64,000 bases of DNA from contig JAJNAZ010000002.1 in the NCBI GenBank assembly GCA_021155855.1, positions 1 to 64,000 of the forward strand, in the 5' to 3' direction. Below are positions 1 to 8,393 of the stretch, one piece after another. Source of the stretch: Solirubrobacterales bacterium. GTDB lineage: Bacteria > Actinomycetota > Thermoleophilia > Solirubrobacterales > 70-9. Each line of letters starts with the position of its first letter. The stretch's first letter is position 1. The notes below the pieces were generated by a model, which saw nothing but the letters and a program-made list of their open reading frames with translations, did not search any database and was not told the origin of the DNA. Position numbers and translations under genes: made by a program.

Positions 1-170
1 ATCAGCGTCCCGGCGACGTCGGCCTCGAACACCATGTTCGCCTTGTCGGTCTCGATCTCCACCAGCTCGTCGCCGAGCGCGACCTCGTCGCCGACCGCCT
101 TCATCCACTTGAGGATCGTCCCCTCCTCCATCGAGTCCGAGAGCCGGGGCATGACGATCTCCTCGGCCAT
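1..170 (-). CDS. pdhC: Dihydrolipoamide acyltransferase (E2), N-terminal lipoyl domain, cut by window edge
   Basis: Only the first ~56 codons are inside the window. They encode a biotinyl/lipoyl domain beginning MAEEIVMPRLSDSMEEGT and carrying the lipoylation motif ETDKAN, in which the Lys carries the swinging lipoyl arm. It is the E2 core of a pyruvate or branched-chain 2-oxoacid dehydrogenase: it accepts the acyl group from E1 and passes it to CoA. The ATG overlaps the TGA of the E1 beta gene (TGATG), so the two are probably translationally coupled. The catalytic domain lies outside the window, so the substrate class cannot be settled. Confidence 0.9.
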   Translation of the reverse strand, partial: MAEEIVMPRLSDSMEEGTILKWMKAVGDEVALGDELVEIETDKANMVFEADVAGTL

Positions 171-1159
171 CAGGTCGCCCCCTCGGTCGTCGCGAGGGCG
201 GCGCTGACGATGTGCTCGGCGTGTGGGATCGCCGACTGCTCGAGCCGCTTCGAGTAGGGCATCGGCACGTCGGCGCCGGTGACCCGCTGGATCGGCGCGT
301 CGAGATGGTCGAAGGCCTGTTCCTGGACCAGCGCCGCGATGTTAGCGCCGACCCCGCCGTGCGGCCAGCCCTCCTCGACCACCACCAGCCGGTTGGTCTT
401 CCGCACCGACTCGAGGATCGTGTCGAGATCGAGCGGTCGCAGGGTCCGCGGGTCGATCAGCTCAGCCTCGACTCCGTGCTCGTGGGCGAGCGTCTTCGCC
501 GCCTGCTCGGCGATGTGCGCCATCCGCAGTATGCCGATGATGGTCACGTCGGTTCCCTCGCGCCGGATCGCTGCCTCGCCGAACTTGAGGATCTGATCCC
601 CGTCGTCGGCGACGTCGCCGCGGGCCCCGTAGAGGGTCTCGTGCTCGATGAAGATCACCGGGTTGTCGTCGCGGATAGACGCCTTCAGCAGGCCCTTGCC
701 GTCGGCGGGCGTCGACGGGCAGGCGACCAGCAGGCCGGGGATCTGCAGGAACATCGCCTCGAAGCTGTGCGAGTGGGTGGGGCCGAGCTGGTGGCCGCCG
801 CCGCCGGGCATCCGGATCACGATCGGCACCCTTGCGTGGCCGTTGAACATGTACGGGATCGCGGCGGCGTGGTTGATGATCTGGTCGAAGGCGAGCAGCG
901 AGAAGTTGACCGTCATCAGCTCGACGATCGGCCGCAGCCCTCCCATCGCCGAGCCGACTCCGACGCCGACGATCGTGTTCTCGGAGATCGGCGTGTCGCG
1001 GACCCGCTTCTCGCCGAACTCGTCAAGCAGCCCCTCGGTGACCTTGAACGCTCCCTGAAAGACACCGACGTCCTCACCCATCACGTAGACGCTCTCGTCG
1101 CGGCGCATCTCCTCCGCCATCGCGTCGCGCAGCGCCTCGCGCATTCGCAGGACGCTCAT
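170..1159 (-). CDS. pdhB: 2-oxoacid (pyruvate) dehydrogenase E1 component, beta subunit
   Basis: 329 aa, the usual length for a separate E1 beta chain. The N-terminal pyrimidine-binding transketolase domain (about 1-180) has the family block GEDVGVFQGAFKVTEGL and the later RMPGGGGHQLGPTHSHSFEA. The C-terminal transketolase domain (about 200-325) includes VVVEEGWPHGGVGANIAA. With the alpha subunit it binds thiamine diphosphate and decarboxylates the 2-oxoacid, then acylates the lipoyl arm of E2. It overlaps pdhA by 4 nt (ATGA) and the E2 gene by 1 nt, so the subunits are coupled in one operon. Whether pyruvate or branched-chain oxoacids are used cannot be read from the sequence. Confidence 0.95.
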   Translation of the reverse strand: MSVLRMREALRDAMAEEMRRDESVYVMGEDVGVFQGAFKVTEGLLDEFGEKRVRDTPISENTIVGVGVGSAMGGLRPIVELMTVNFSLLAFDQIINHAAAIPYMFNGHARVPIVIRMPGGGGHQLGPTHSHSFEAMFLQIPGLLVACPSTPADGKGLLKASIRDDNPVIFIEHETLYGARGDVADDGDQILKFGEAAIRREGTDVTIIGILRMAHIAEQAAKTLAHEHGVEAELIDPRTLRPLDLDTILESVRKTNRLVVVEEGWPHGGVGANIAALVQEQAFDHLDAPIQRVTGADVPMPYSKRLEQSAIPHAEHIVSAALATTEGAT

Positions 1160-2451
1160 CCGGCGCCGTCCTCCGATTCGGGCCCGCCCGCGCCGGGATC
1201 GGGCGCATCCTCGTCCGGTTCGCCCTCCCCGCGTTCGTCGAACGCCGCGTCCTCGTCCCGCGCGGCGGCCTCCTCGCCCTCACGGTGCCCGGTCTGCGCG
1301 GCCTGACCCGCGTAGGCGGCGCCGGCCTCGGCGAGCTTCTTCGCCTCGCCCTCGAGTCGCTCGCGCTCATGCTCACCGCGGAACGGCTGCGGCGCCCGCT
1401 CGTCCACCGCATACCACCCCGGCACCTGATCGCCGACCACGTAGAGGTTGTCGTAGAGCGAGTCCAGCGACGGCTCCGGCGAGGCGTCGGCGAACTCGAC
1501 CGCCTCCCGCACCTGCGTGTCGACCCGCTCGCGTATTGCCTCGCGCTCGCCATTCGTCAGCACGCCTTCGGCCTCGAGCCGGTCGGCGAACGCCTCGATC
1601 GGATCCTTGCGGCGCCACTCCTCGACCTCCTCCTTGGTCCGGTAGACCTCCGGATCGGCGGCGGAGTGGCCTCGGTAGCGGTATGTGAACGCCTCGACCA
1701 GGGTCGGCTTGCGATCCTCGCGGGCGATTCGCAGGTGCTCGGTGACCGTCTCGCGCATCGCCAGCACGTCCATCCCGTCGGCGCGGACCCCCGGCACGCC
1801 TAGGCCCTCGGCCTTCTTCGAGAAGTCGGTGACCGCGGAGTGTCGCTCGACCGCGGTTCCCATTCCGTAGAGGTTGTTCTCGAGGATGAACACCACCGGC
1901 AGGCTCCAGAGGGCCGCCAGGTTCATCGTCTCGCCGAAGTTTCCCGTGTTGGAGGCGCCGTCGCCGAACATGCACACGGTGACCTCGTCGCTGTCGGTGT
2001 AGTCGCATGAGAGCCCCAGACCGGCGGCCAGCGGCAGGTTGCCGCCGACGATCCCGTAGCCGCCCATGAAGCGGCGCTCGCGGTCGAAGATGTGCATCGA
2101 GCCGCCGCGCCCGCGCGAGGTCCCGTCCTCGCGGCCGAACAGCTCCGCCATCACGTTCTTGGGGTCGGTGCCGCGCGCGATTGCATGGCCGTGCGTTCGA
2201 TAGGTACCGATCAGATAGTCCTCGGGCCGCATCACCGAGGTTGTGCCGACGATCGTCGCCTCCTCGCCGCTTGCCAGGTGCAAAAAGCCGCCGGCCTTCG
2301 CGCGCTGGTACTGGCGACCGGCCTCCTCCTCGAAGCGACGGATCAGCGCCATCGTCTCCAGCAGTTCGAGGCAGGTGTCGCGGTCGGGAAGCGGGCGCGC
2401 CCCGCTTGCCGCGCCATCCTTCGTTGCCGTCTTCACCGCTTCCTCAGCCAC
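1156..2451 (-). CDS. pdhA: 2-oxoacid (pyruvate) dehydrogenase E1 component, alpha subunit, with acidic tail
   Basis: 431 aa starting at a GTG. The thiamine diphosphate motif is clear: GDGASNTGNFGETMNLA followed by ENN (about residues 162-190). The pyruvate-DH alpha signature GRGGSMH and the phosphorylation-loop region YRYRGHSAADPE are also present. It is longer than typical E1 alpha chains (about 330-370 aa). The last ~65 residues are a low-complexity, Ala/Glu/Asp/Gly-rich tail that is probably disordered. The GTG lies 8 nt after a TATGTT hexamer, so this gene may also have its own leaderless promoter inside the operon. Confidence 0.93.
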   Translation of the reverse strand: MAEEAVKTATKDGAASGARPLPDRDTCLELLETMALIRRFEEEAGRQYQRAKAGGFLHLASGEEATIVGTTSVMRPEDYLIGTYRTHGHAIARGTDPKNVMAELFGREDGTSRGRGGSMHIFDRERRFMGGYGIVGGNLPLAAGLGLSCDYTDSDEVTVCMFGDGASNTGNFGETMNLAALWSLPVVFILENNLYGMGTAVERHSAVTDFSKKAEGLGVPGVRADGMDVLAMRETVTEHLRIAREDRKPTLVEAFTYRYRGHSAADPEVYRTKEEVEEWRRKDPIEAFADRLEAEGVLTNGEREAIRERVDTQVREAVEFADASPEPSLDSLYDNLYVVGDQVPGWYAVDERAPQPFRGEHERERLEGEAKKLAEAGAAYAGQAAQTGHREGEEAAARDEDAAFDERGEGEPDEDAPDPGAGGPESEDGAG

Positions 2452-2459
2452 CCGTCCGC

Positions 2460-2465
2460 AACATA
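2460..2465 (-). promoter_or_regulatory. Candidate -10 hexamer for pdhA (leaderless)
   Basis: TATGTT on the minus strand, 8 nt upstream of the pdhA GTG, just before the stop-proximal end of the preceding gene. The spacing would put the transcript start at or within 1-2 nt of the GTG. No good -35 box was identified. Confidence 0.35.
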
Positions 2466-2467
2466 GC

Positions 2468-3067
2468 TCAATGGCTCCGGCCCACAGCGTCGGCCGCCTG
2501 GTCGAGGCGATCGTCGCCCCAGAAGACCTGGTCGCCGAAGACGATGCTCGGCACGCCGATCACCCCGAGGTCGCCGGCGCGCTCGGTCGCCTCGCGCAGC
2601 CGCCGCTTGACCGCGTCACGTGCGACAGCGGTCCCGAGTGCCCGCGGGTGCAGCTCTGATGAGGCGGCGGCGAGGTAGACGTTGTCGGGATCGGTGAGGT
2701 CACGGCCGGCGGCGAACGCCTGACGGAAGGCGGCGAGCGAAAACGAGACCGTCCGGCCGATCTCCTTGGCGAAGGTTGCGGCGCGCATCGCGAACAGGGT
2801 GTTACCCGGAAACGGATTCGGCCACCGAATCGGCGGCAGGCCGTAGGCGGAGGCGCGGCGCTCGACCTCACGCAGGCCCTGCTCGCGACCGGCGCCGTTC
2901 GCCCACGAAGCGCGATCGAAGCGTCGGAACAGGCCCCCGAGGAGCACCGGCTGCCACTCGGGCGGCTCGGCGCCCGCGGCCTCGAACACCGACGCGATCC
3001 GCTCGCCGGCGAGGTATGCATATGGGGAGCCGAGGTCGTAGAAGAACAGCGGACGCTGGGCGCTCAA
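2468..3067 (-). CDS. DsbA-family / 2-hydroxychromene-2-carboxylate isomerase-like protein
   Basis: 199 aa, TTG start 4 nt after the lpd stop. The start FFYDLGSPYAYLAGERI is the typical beginning of the GST-kappa/HCCA isomerase branch of the thioredoxin fold, and the cis-Pro loop IGVPSIVFGDQVFWGDDRL is present near the C-terminus. The usual N-terminal CxxC of true DsbA is replaced by SPYAY, so a glutathione-like or mycothiol-like thiol-binding isomerase or transferase is more likely than a disulfide oxidase. It sits between lpd and pdhA in the same direction. Its job in this operon is unknown; 2-hydroxychromene carboxylate as substrate is only a family label. Confidence 0.8.
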   Translation of the reverse strand: MSAQRPLFFYDLGSPYAYLAGERIASVFEAAGAEPPEWQPVLLGGLFRRFDRASWANGAGREQGLREVERRASAYGLPPIRWPNPFPGNTLFAMRAATFAKEIGRTVSFSLAAFRQAFAAGRDLTDPDNVYLAAASSELHPRALGTAVARDAVKRRLREATERAGDLGVIGVPSIVFGDQVFWGDDRLDQAADAVGRSH

Positions 3068-3071
3068 GGCG

Positions 3072-4439
3072 CTACTGGTGGGTCGCCCAGCCGTCGACCG
3101 CGCGGGCCGCGTCGAGCACCGCCTCGGAGATCGTCGGATGTGCGTGCACGATCCGAGCGAGCTCTTGGTAACCGCCCTCGAGCGCGATCGTGTCGACGAG
3201 CTCGGCGATCATGTCGCAGGCGCGGTTGCCAACCACGTGGGCTCCGACGATCTCCCCGTACTCGGAGTCGGCGACGATCTTGACGATCCCGTCGCGATCG
3301 TCGTAGACGGTGCCCGCGCCAACCGCCCCGAGCTTGAAGCGGCCGACCTTCACCTTCTTGCCGGCCTCCTTGGCTTGCGCCTCGGTCATCCCTACGCTCG
3401 CCACCTGAGGGTGGCAGAAGGTCGCGCCCGGGACGAGATCGGGGTCGACCGGGTGCGTAGGCGCGCCGGCCACCGTCTCGACCGCCACCACGCCTTCCTC
3501 CATCGCCTTGTGGGCCAGCGCGGCGCCGCGGACCAGGTCGCCGATCGCGTACACCTTCGGGTTCGAGGTCCGCTGGACCTCATCGATCTCGATCTTGCCG
3601 CCGTCGCCCGTCGCAACGCCGGCGGCGTCGAGCCCGAGCCCCTCGGTGTCGGGGGCGCGCCCCCCCGCGATGCACAGATAGTCGACCTCGATCGCCTGCT
3701 CGCCGATCATGGCCTTGACCGACTTCGCGCCTGCGTCGACATCGGAGATCGGGGTGCCGGTGAGAACCTCGACTCCCTGCTTCTTGAACGTGCGCTCGAC
3801 CACGCGGACGACATCCTTGTCCTCGGCGGGGAGGATCTGGTCCAGCATCTCGACCAGGATCACCTCGACCCCGTACCGGATGTAGGCGGAGGCGATCTCG
3901 GCCCCCGAGGCGCCGGCGCCGACCACGGCGATCTTCGTCGGCAGCTTGGGCAGCGACCAGGCGCCCCAGGTGTCGACGACCCGCTCCGAGAACTCGGCGC
4001 CGGGGATCGCCAGCGCGACCGAGCCGGTCGCCAGTACGACGGCTTTGGCCTCGTGGGTCTCGTTCCCGACGACGACGTTGGCATCGGCGTCGAGCGAGCC
4101 CTCGCCCTGGATCCAGGTGACCTTGTTCTTGTCCCAGAGCATCTTCACGCCGCCCGAGAGGGTCTCCGAGACCTTCGCCCGCCGCTCGGCGAGCGCCTCC
4201 CAGTCCAGCGACGCGTCCTTGACCTTGACCCCGAGCTCGGCCGAGTTCTGAGCGTGGTCGAGGAGCTCGGCCGTGTGCAGCATCGTCTTCGCCGGGATGC
4301 AGGCGTAGTTGAGGCAGCGCCCGCCCGGCTTGTCCTTCTCGACGACGGCCGTCTTCAGGCCCAGCTGGGCGGAGCGGATCGCGGCGACATAGCCGCCGGG
4401 ACCGCCCCCGATCACGATCACGTCATAGGAGTCAGCCAT
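3072..4439 (-). CDS. lpdA: Dihydrolipoyl dehydrogenase (E3)
   Basis: 455 aa, normal length for this FAD/NAD disulfide reductase, which reoxidises the dihydrolipoyl arm of E2. An N-terminal FAD Rossmann motif (VIGGGPGGYVAAI) is followed by the redox-active disulfide in GGRCLNYACIPAK. A central NAD-binding motif (VVGAGASGAEIAS), the second FAD motif YAIGDLV, and the C-terminal dimerisation domain with the catalytic HAHPTISE are all present. The disulfide block differs from the common CLNxGCIPSK (YAC and AK instead). It is the first gene of the 2-oxoacid dehydrogenase operon. ATG is 6 nt after a TAGAGT hexamer, so a leaderless start is likely. Confidence 0.96.
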   Translation of the reverse strand: MADSYDVIVIGGGPGGYVAAIRSAQLGLKTAVVEKDKPGGRCLNYACIPAKTMLHTAELLDHAQNSAELGVKVKDASLDWEALAERRAKVSETLSGGVKMLWDKNKVTWIQGEGSLDADANVVVGNETHEAKAVVLATGSVALAIPGAEFSERVVDTWGAWSLPKLPTKIAVVGAGASGAEIASAYIRYGVEVILVEMLDQILPAEDKDVVRVVERTFKKQGVEVLTGTPISDVDAGAKSVKAMIGEQAIEVDYLCIAGGRAPDTEGLGLDAAGVATGDGGKIEIDEVQRTSNPKVYAIGDLVRGAALAHKAMEEGVVAVETVAGAPTHPVDPDLVPGATFCHPQVASVGMTEAQAKEAGKKVKVGRFKLGAVGAGTVYDDRDGIVKIVADSEYGEIVGAHVVGNRACDMIAELVDTIALEGGYQELARIVHAHPTISEAVLDAARAVDGWATHQ

Positions 4440-4445
4440 GCCGCG

Positions 4446-4451
4446 ACTCTA
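4446..4451 (-). promoter_or_regulatory. Candidate -10 hexamer for lpdA operon (leaderless)
   Basis: TAGAGT on the minus strand, 6 nt upstream of the lpdA ATG, in the 30-nt gap after the preceding gene. There is no Shine-Dalgarno sequence in that gap, which fits a leaderless transcript for the dehydrogenase operon. Confidence 0.45.
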
Positions 4452-4469
4452 TCTACCCAAGTTCGGCGG

Positions 4470-5027
4470 TCATTCACTCCGCCGCCGCTCCGGCATCTGA
4501 ATCCGCGCCATCGCCTTGATCATGAAGTAGAACAGCGCGCCGGCGCCCGCGATCAGCACCGTCGTGCCGACCGCTTGCACCCACTCGGTCGCCTGCAGCA
4601 GGCCGAGCGAGGCGGCGACCAGCACCAGCACCAGCAACGCCTGGAAGCCGAGCACCGCCCAGTACCGGGCCCTCCACATCCCCCAGGTCATCGTCCCCAT
4701 GAGCGCGACGACAGCGATCACCGAAAGCACCGGAGCCTGGTCCTCCCCCTGCTCGATCCCGTCGCTGCCGATCCTGGTCACCTCGATCCCAACGGCGTAG
4801 CCGATGATCGTCGAGACGGCGATCAGAGCCGAGATCACGGCGCCGATCGTGACCACGGCCGGCCGCTCGCCCGGGGCCAGCGGCTCCAGCGCCTCGCGCG
4901 CGGCCTCGTTGCGGGCCTCGCTGCGGGCCGCCATCGCCTCCCGTCGGGCCGCCTGCTCGGCCCGGCGCTCGGCCGAGCGGTCCTTACGCTTGTGACGCTG
5001 GCTTCGCTTTCGCTCGCGGCTGGCCAT
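4470..5027 (-). CDS. Conserved four-helix membrane protein, unknown function
   Basis: 185 aa from ATG 5027. The ORF track extends 52 codons further, but that part runs into thiE and is Arg-rich shadow sequence; the ATG 11 nt after the thiE stop is the sensible start. A very basic, Arg/Lys/Glu/Ala-rich N-terminus of about 60 residues (ERKRSQRHKRKDRSAERR) is cytoplasmic and probably helical. Four hydrophobic helices follow (around PAVVTIGAVISALIAV, VLSVIAVVALMGTMTW, AVLGFQALLVLVLVA, VGTTVLIAGAGALFYF). No family was recognised. It follows thiE in the same direction and may share its transcript. Confidence 0.75.
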   Translation of the reverse strand: MASRERKRSQRHKRKDRSAERRAEQAARREAMAARSEARNEAAREALEPLAPGERPAVVTIGAVISALIAVSTIIGYAVGIEVTRIGSDGIEQGEDQAPVLSVIAVVALMGTMTWGMWRARYWAVLGFQALLVLVLVAASLGLLQATEWVQAVGTTVLIAGAGALFYFMIKAMARIQMPERRRSE

Positions 5028-5038
5028 CCAGGCGTCCA

Positions 5039-6079
5039 CTATCCCAGCGCAGCTCGCAGCTCGCGGGCGGCCGCCTCGGGGTCGGGCGCATCGCGAATCG
5101 CTCGCACGACCACGATCCTCCGCGCGCCGGCGCGGGCAAGCTCGCCGACGTTCGACGCGTCGATGCCGCCGATCGCAAACCACGGCGTTTCCGGCCCGGC
5201 CTTCGCCGCGTGACGGACGAGCTCGAGCCCGGCGGCGGGCCGCCCTTCCTTCGTCGGCGTCTCCCAGACCGGCCCGACGCTGATCTGGTCGGGCCGTTGC
5301 CCGCCGAGCGCGCTGAGCGCGGCGTCGAACTGCGCCGGCGAGTGTGTCGAGAGGCCGACGACAACCGCCTCGCCGACGATCCTCCGCGCCTCAGCCACCG
5401 GCGTGTCGTCCTGGCCCACGTGGACGCCATCGGCGTCGCAGGCCGAAACCAGATCCGGGCGGTCGTTGAGAACGAACAGCGCGCCGTGGCGGTCGGCGAC
5501 CTCACGAAAAGCGGTTGCCGCCCCGACCAGCTGCTCGGCGTCGATCCGCTTGTCGCGCAGTTGGACGATCTCCGCCCCCCCGCGCAGAGCCGCGTCGAGT
5601 AGCGGGCCGGGGTCGGATCCCGCCGGGCGCGCCTCGCAGACGAAGTACAGGCGGGCCTCGGCCATCGCTTGTCGTCGGCCCGCGAGCAGCGCCTCGTCGA
5701 AGCTCTGGTGGAAGGTGAGCTCGCTGATCCGCTCGCTTGCGAACGAGACGAGCCACCCCGCGCGGGCGTCCATCGACAGCCCCGTCGCCGGCCCCTGGCC
5801 GCTGATCCGGGTCTCGACCACGACCCGCCCGCCTCCCGCCGTGCGGATCCGCAGCCGCTCCCAGCTGACACCGCCGACCTCCTCCCACTGCCGCTGAAAG
5901 GCACGCCAGCTGGCGCGGAACTCCTCGCGACCCTTGGTCCGTTCGCGCCCCCAGGGTGCGTTCGAGTTGCGACGGTCGACGACCAGGTCCTCGGTGGTCA
6001 GCTCGAGCGCGCCCTCAATCTCGCCGCCCTCCATGAAGTCGAAGTAGCGAACGACCCGCTCGCGTTTCGCCCGTTCCAT
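5039..6079 (-). CDS. thiE: NTF2/SnoaL-like domain fused to thiamine-phosphate synthase
   Basis: 346 aa in one uninterrupted frame. Residues about 1-135 look like a SnoaL/NTF2-like alpha+beta domain (RERVVRYFDFMEGGEIEGAL, REEFRASWRAFQRQW, FHQSFDEALLAGRRQAM). Residues about 139-346 are thiamine-phosphate synthase, with IVQLRDKRIDAEQL, the substrate loop FVLNDRPDLVSACDADGVHVGQDD, the pyrophosphate-binding ISVGPVWETPTKEG and AIGGIDASNVGEL. The enzyme joins HMP-pyrophosphate and thiazole phosphate. ThiE alone is normally ~210 aa. Met139 could start a ThiE-only protein, but no RBS precedes it. The ATG lies 8 nt from a GATACT hexamer and is divergent from the riboswitch-controlled thiOSG operon. Confidence 0.9.
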   Translation of the reverse strand: MERAKRERVVRYFDFMEGGEIEGALELTTEDLVVDRRNSNAPWGRERTKGREEFRASWRAFQRQWEEVGGVSWERLRIRTAGGGRVVVETRISGQGPATGLSMDARAGWLVSFASERISELTFHQSFDEALLAGRRQAMAEARLYFVCEARPAGSDPGPLLDAALRGGAEIVQLRDKRIDAEQLVGAATAFREVADRHGALFVLNDRPDLVSACDADGVHVGQDDTPVAEARRIVGEAVVVGLSTHSPAQFDAALSALGGQRPDQISVGPVWETPTKEGRPAAGLELVRHAAKAGPETPWFAIGGIDASNVGELARAGARRIVVVRAIRDAPDPEAAARELRAALG

Positions 6080-6087
6080 CTCCGGGG

Positions 6088-6095
6088 AGTATCTT
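6088..6095. promoter_or_regulatory. Overlapping divergent -10 candidates for thiE and thiO
   Basis: AGTATCTT reads as GATACT on the minus strand, 8 nt before the thiE ATG, and as TATCTT on the plus strand, just upstream of the TPP riboswitch. The same few bases could therefore serve two divergent promoters. The minus-strand copy fits a leaderless thiE transcript that escapes the riboswitch. Confidence 0.35.
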
Positions 6096-6099
6096 GAAG

Positions 6100-6190
6100 G
6101 AGAACGGGAGCCCGACCAGTGGGCTGAGAGGGCGGCGACGGGCCGCCGACCGTCTGAACCTGATCCGGGTAATGCCGGCGCAGGGACGAT
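6100..6190 (+). ncRNA. TPP riboswitch (THI element)
   Basis: The conserved TPP-aptamer strings are present in order: GGGAGCC near 6106, GGCTGAGA at about 6122, a variable GC hairpin, then CTGAACCTGATCCGGGTAAT and GCCGGCGCAGGGA closing the P1 stem. It lies immediately upstream of thiO-thiS-thiG on the same strand. The thiO ribosome-binding site (GGAGAGGAG, about 6208-6216) follows by about 20 nt, so control by occlusion of that site, or by early termination, is expected. No T-tract terminator is visible, which favours translational control. Confidence 0.93.
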
Positions 6191-6224
6191 GCGAGGTCCG
6201 CCGCCCGGGAGAGGAGCAGCGCCC

Positions 6225-7336
6225 GTGGCAGCAGGACACAGCGATCACTACGACGTAATCGTCGTCGGAGCCGGTGTCGTCGGCCTTTCCTGTGCCTGGC
6301 GCACGGCCGAGCGCGGGCTGCGCGTCCTGGTGATCGAGCGTGCCCGTCCCGGCGCCGGCGCCTCCAACGTCGCCGCCGGAATGCTGGCCCCGGTCGGCGA
6401 GGCCACCTGGGGCGAGGACCGGCTGCTCGACCTGGCGCTCGAGTCGCACCGCCTCTGGCCGCGTTTCGCCGAGGAGCTCGCGGCCGCGGCCGGCGGCGAG
6501 ATCGGCTATCTCGACCTCGGAGCCCTGCACGTCGCCCTCGATCGCGACGAGGCCGCCGAGCTTCGCCGTCGCTTCGAGCTCATGCGATCGCTCGACCTCG
6601 AAGCCGACTGGGCCCGGCCTCGCGCCTGCCGCGAGCTCGAGCCCGGGCTCGGCTCGGTCACCGCCGGCGTCCACGCGCCCCATGAGACCGCGGTCGACCC
6701 GCGCTCGTTGATCGTCGCGCTGGCCGCCGCATTCGAGGCCGCGGGGGGGAGGCTCGAGGTCGCCGAGGTCACCGCAGCCGTGCTCGACCGCGAGCGGTTC
6801 GCCGGGGTGCGCACGCAGGACGGCCGCGAGCACCGCGCTCGAGCCACAGTGCTCGCTGCGGGGTCCTGGTCGGCGGCGGAGTGGCTGCCGGCCGAGGCGA
6901 GGCCGTCGATTCGCCCGGTCAAGGGTCAGATCCTCACCCTTCGCGGCCCGGCCTCGGAGCCGGTCTGCGAACGGATCGTGGTCGGCGAGCGGGTCTATCT
7001 CGTGCCTCGGGAGGACGGACGGCTAATCGTCGGCGCGACCATCGAGGAACAGGGCTTCGACACCCGGATCACCGCCGGTGGCGTCCACGAGTTGCTTCGC
7101 GAGGCCTACCGAGCGCTGCCCGACGTGGCCGAGCTCGAGCTGGTCGAGGCGAACGCAGGCCTGCGGCCGACCACGCCCGACAACCTGCCGCTGATCGGCG
7201 CCGGGGAGGTCGCCGGCCTCTTGCTCGCAACCGGCCACTACCGCAACGGGATCCTGCTCGCCCCGGTCACCGCCGAACGGATCGCCGAGATGCTGGAGAG
7301 CGGGCACCCGGAGCCGGTGGCGGAGGTGGCCGCTCG

Positions 7337-7340
<4 letters not shown>
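6225..7340 (+). CDS. thiO: Glycine oxidase ThiO (FAD-dependent)
   Basis: About 371 aa from GTG 6225, chosen because GGAGAGGAG lies 8 nt upstream. The ATG at 6189 in the ORF track overlaps the end of the riboswitch P1 stem and has no RBS. It has an N-terminal FAD motif (DVIVVGAGVVGLSCAWRTAERG), the DAO-family substrate region, and the C-terminal GLRPTTPDNLPLIG plus GHYRNGILLAPVTAE typical of ThiO/DadA. The enzyme oxidises glycine to the imine needed for thiazole ring formation. It is first in a riboswitch-controlled thiOSG operon, and its TGA overlaps the thiS ATG (ATGA). Confidence 0.95.
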
Positions 7341-8348
<1,008 letters not shown>

Positions 8349-8393
8349 GGAGCAGGGTTCGTCGCCCGCGATCGCCGGGTACCGGGGGCCTCG

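Noticed and set aside
3078-5213. 711-aa plus-strand ORF over lpdA and the membrane-protein gene
   Set aside because: Antisense shadow of a GC-rich gene; the minus-strand lpdA is complete and full of motifs.
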